Positions 39,781 through 42,030 of a stretch of DNA of 42,030 nucleotides are shown in pieces; positions within the stretch are counted from its first letter, which is position 1; each line of letters opens with the position of its first letter. Where the stretch lies: contig JACMRG010000039.1 of NCBI GenBank assembly GCA_014376585.1, positions 1 through 42,030 of the forward strand. Reading direction: 5' to 3'. Below the pieces are notes generated by a model. The model saw nothing but the letters and a program-made list of their open reading frames with translations. It ran no database searches and had not been told where the DNA came from. The position numbers and the translations under genes were made by a program. Source of the DNA: Opitutaceae bacterium. GTDB taxonomy: Bacteria; Verrucomicrobiota; Verrucomicrobiia; Opitutales; Opitutaceae.

Positions 39781-42030
39781 ATGCTGACCCGCCTCGCGTT
39801 TTGCCTCGGTCTCGTCCTCGCCGCTTGGCCGGCCCGCGGCGCCGAGGAACGCCTCTCCCTCGACGGCCCGTGGGCGTTCACGATCGACGCCGCGCAGCTC
39901 GACCGCCCGGTCGCGCAGTGGGACTCGCTCCCGGTGCCGGGTAACTGGGACACGTTCAACGCCTACGCCCAGCACGTCGGCCGGGGCTGGTATCGGCGCG
40001 AGTTCACGGTGCCCGCCGCCTGGTCCGGCCGTCGGGTGCGGCTGCACTTCGAAGCCGTTTACGAAACCGCCGAGGTGTGGCTCAACGGCACCTCGCTCGG
40101 CAAACACGAGGGCGGCTACACGCCGTTCGAGTTCGATGTCACCGACCGCGTCAAACGCGACGCGCCCAACGTCGTCACCGTCTGCGCCGACAACACCTAC
40201 CGGCGCGGCGCCTGGTGGGCGTGGGGCGGCATCAGCCGCAGCGTGGCGCTCGTGGCGAATCACGATGTGCGCCTCGTCTGGCAACATGTGCGCACCGAGC
40301 CGGACCTCGCCCGCGGGACCGCGGAAATCTTCGTCGAGTATCTCGTGCAAAACGACGGCTCCGCTCCCGCCAACGTGGACCTCGCCGGCGCCGCCACCTT
40401 CTCCGACGACATCGTGGGCCGCGCGACCGTGCAGGCGGTCGTGCCCGCTCGCGAGACTCGCCGCGTGCAGACCAATTTTACGCTGCCGGCCGCGGCGGTG
40501 CGACTCTGGCACTTCGACCATCCGCACCTTTACGGCTTCGCCACGACCGCCACCGTCGGCGGGACGACCGTGCATGAGCAACGCACGCGCTTCGGTATCC
40601 GCCGGGTCGAAATCAAGCCCGATGGTTTCTACCTCAACGGCGAGCGCGTCCGCCTCGTGGGTTTCAACCGCGTCCACGATCACCGCGCCTACGGCAACAC
40701 CGAACCCGACCACCTGGTGAAGCTCGATGTCGATCTCATGAAGCGCTACGGCGGCAATCTCATGCGCATCATGCACGCGCCGTCCGCGCCCAACCTCCTA
40801 GATTACCTGGACGAAAAGGGCGTCATGATCGTCGCGGAGATTCCCGTCTGGGGCGAAGGCGACCCCAACGTGATCCCCGACAACCCGCGCACCAAGCAGT
40901 GGCTGCGCGAAATGATCGAGCGCGACTACAACCACCCGAGTATCATCGGCTGGAGCCCGGGCAACGAACTGCTCAAACACTACGACTACGTGAAATCGAT
41001 GATCGCCTACGCCCGCCGCGAACTCGATCCGCACCGCCTGCACACCTACATCAGCTTCAGCGGCTCGCGGAAGGACTACACCCCCGCGAATGACCCCATC
41101 TCATTCTCCGATATGATCATGCACAATTCCTACGGGCCGAACCCCGGGCAGACGGTCGAAACGCTCGCCCGTAAATGGCCCGGCCGCCCCGTCTTTATTT
41201 CCGAATTTGGCGCGCGACAATTTGGTGAACAGCTCTCGGCCCGCATCCCCGGTCTCGACGAACGTTGGCACAGTCTCGAAGGCTTGCCGGGCGTGATCGG
41301 CGTCTCGCTCTGGACGTTCAACGACTACCGCAGCAACTACCGCGGCTCCGAGCCCGGCGAACTCCGCTCTTGGGGTATCTTTGATCTCTGGCGTCAGCCC
41401 AAAGAGGCCGTGCGCGACATCGCCCGCCTGCACAGCCCCGTCCACTCCCTGCGCACCGCCGGCGACACCGCGCGCATCCAACCGCGCCGCGCCGATGAAT
41501 TCCCCGCCTATACCCTGCGCGGCTACCACCTCCTCTGGGAATGGCGCGCTCCCGACGGCAAAACGCTCGGCGGCGGCGTGGTCGCCCTGCCTGACATCGC
41601 CCCCGGCTCGGCCGCCCTCACCGTCCCCCTCACCGGCCGTGCCGCCGCAGCCGAAGGCGCCGTGCTCACGCTGGTCACTCCGACCGGCTACATCGCCCAC
41701 GAGTATCCCGGCGAAGGCGGCGGCAGCCTCCAGCCGTTGATCGCGGCAACCGCCAACTCCGCTCCCACCATCGTCCGCGCCACCCCGCTCGACGGCGGCT
41801 TCATGCTCGGCTATTCCCAGCAGCCCGACGACGACACCTTCACCGTCGAATACGGCACCGCGCCGGGCAACTATTCCGCCCGGCCCACCGTCGCCATGAA
41901 AGGCGCCACCGCCGTTCGCAGCCTTGAGAACGGCCGGACTTACTACGCCCAGCTCCGGCGCGAACCCACCGGCCGCGCCCCGAGCACCTGGTCCGCCGAA
42001 GTTAGTGTCACGCCCGACGGTGGCCTGAAA
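39781..42030 (+). CDS. GH2-family glycoside hydrolase (3' end outside window)
   Basis: At least 750 codons, no stop before the window ends. A signal peptide (MLTRLAFCLGLVLAAWPARG) is followed by a GH2 sugar-binding jelly-roll domain (about residues 22-160, RGWYRREFTVPAAWSGRRVR, VYETAEVWLNG), an immunoglobulin-like domain (about 162-270) and the TIM-barrel catalytic domain (about 272-560). The acid/base is E396 in GWSPGNE and the nucleophile is E475 in VFISEFGA. The family includes beta-galactosidases, beta-mannosidases and beta-glucuronidases; specificity is not readable. A C-terminal extension (from about 650) looks like a fibronectin-III-type domain. It starts 30 bp after the TonB receptor gene and shares its operator. 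Confidence 0.92.
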   Translation, partial: MLTRLAFCLGLVLAAWPARGAEERLSLDGPWAFTIDAAQLDRPVAQWDSLPVPGNWDTFNAYAQHVGRGWYRREFTVPAAWSGRRVRLHFEAVYETAEVWLNGTSLGKHEGGYTPFEFDVTDRVKRDAPNVVTVCADNTYRRGAWWAWGGISRSVALVANHDVRLVWQHVRTEPDLARGTAEIFVEYLVQNDGSAPANVDLAGAATFSDDIVGRATVQAVVPARETRRVQTNFTLPAAAVRLWHFDHPHLYGFATTATVGGTTVHEQRTRFGIRRVEIKPDGFYLNGERVRLVGFNRVHDHRAYGNTEPDHLVKLDVDLMKRYGGNLMRIMHAPSAPNLLDYLDEKGVMIVAEIPVWGEGDPNVIPDNPRTKQWLREMIERDYNHPSIIGWSPGNELLKHYDYVKSMIAYARRELDPHRLHTYISFSGSRKDYTPANDPISFSDMIMHNSYGPNPGQTVETLARKWPGRPVFISEFGARQFGEQLSARIPGLDERWHSLEGLPGVIGVSLWTFNDYRSNYRGSEPGELRSWGIFDLWRQPKEAVRDIARLHSPVHSLRTAGDTARIQPRRADEFPAYTLRGYHLLWEWRAPDGKTLGGGVVALPDIAPGSAALTVPLTGRAAAAEGAVLTLVTPTGYIAHEYPGEGGGSLQPLIAATANSAPTIVRATPLDGGFMLGYSQQPDDDTFTVEYGTAPGNYSARPTVAMKGATAVRSLENGRTYYAQLRREPTGRAPSTWSAEVSVTPDGGLK

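Noticed and set aside
1-42030. CRISPR arrays, rRNA, tRNA, riboswitches, prophage genes
   Set aside because: No regularly spaced repeats, structured RNA signatures or phage structural genes were seen on either strand.

Overview
The window reads as a piece of a high-GC Verrucomicrobiota chromosome, most likely Opitutaceae. This is inferred from content: four large TonB-dependent receptors that share an N-terminal 'FEV'-type motif, no visible SusD partner, a sigma factor fused to a TonB-like domain, TMTC-like membrane/TPR proteins, LacI regulators beside carbohydrate genes, and GCC/CTC-rich codon use. I ran no database search, so the taxonomy is a judgement from gene content.

Layout. 1-135: right end of an IS3-family element. 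157-1258 (minus): a two-gene nucleotidyltransferase-like (DUF6036-type) module. 1343-4252 (plus): LacI regulator plus sodium/solute symporter, with AT-rich palindromic operator candidates. 4258-7430: a low-GC cassette of two genes (ECF sigma factor fused through a membrane segment to a TonB-like domain, and a membrane-anchored partner), bracketed by two decayed IS5-like copies in direct orientation. 7483-11424: two paralogous TMTC-like membrane/TPR proteins converging on abutting stop codons. 11804-14818 (minus): TonB receptor. 15077-19557 (plus): class I mannose-6-phosphate isomerase, D-2-hydroxyacid dehydrogenase, and a heparinase II/III-type polysaccharide lyase preceded by a perfect palindrome. 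19606-21252: scrap zone with a DUF433 antitoxin, its broken PIN-like toxin, a truncated copy of a beta-helix gene and other gene pieces. 21253-29323: a carbohydrate locus of sulfatase, Tat-exported glycosidase-like protein and STN-domain TonB receptor (minus), divergent from a FecI/FecR-type sigma/anti-sigma pair (plus). 29535-31190: full-length beta-helix protein. 31272-42030: second LacI regulator (minus), divergent from TonB receptor, GH16, TonB receptor and GH2 (plus, running off the window).

Two regulatory circuits can be read from the DNA. First, the 31-42 kb locus carries the same 16-bp palindrome (consensus GGTGAACGGTTTCACC) three times: against the lacI start codon and 106-112 bp before three plus-strand genes. 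This looks like a local LacI regulon for a beta-linked glycan. Second, the sigma/anti-sigma pair and the STN-type receptor are divergently transcribed, and each side carries the same bipartite element, TTAACGGAAA then 11 bp then GG(G/T)TTCTTTA. This is the layout expected if the sigma factor drives both its own operon and the receptor operon, as in Fec-type surface signalling.

Overall this is a polysaccharide-foraging region (lyase, sulfatase, GH16, GH2, glycosidase-like and beta-helix proteins, four receptors, one symporter) mixed with mobile-element relics and gene fragments that suggest repeated gain and loss.
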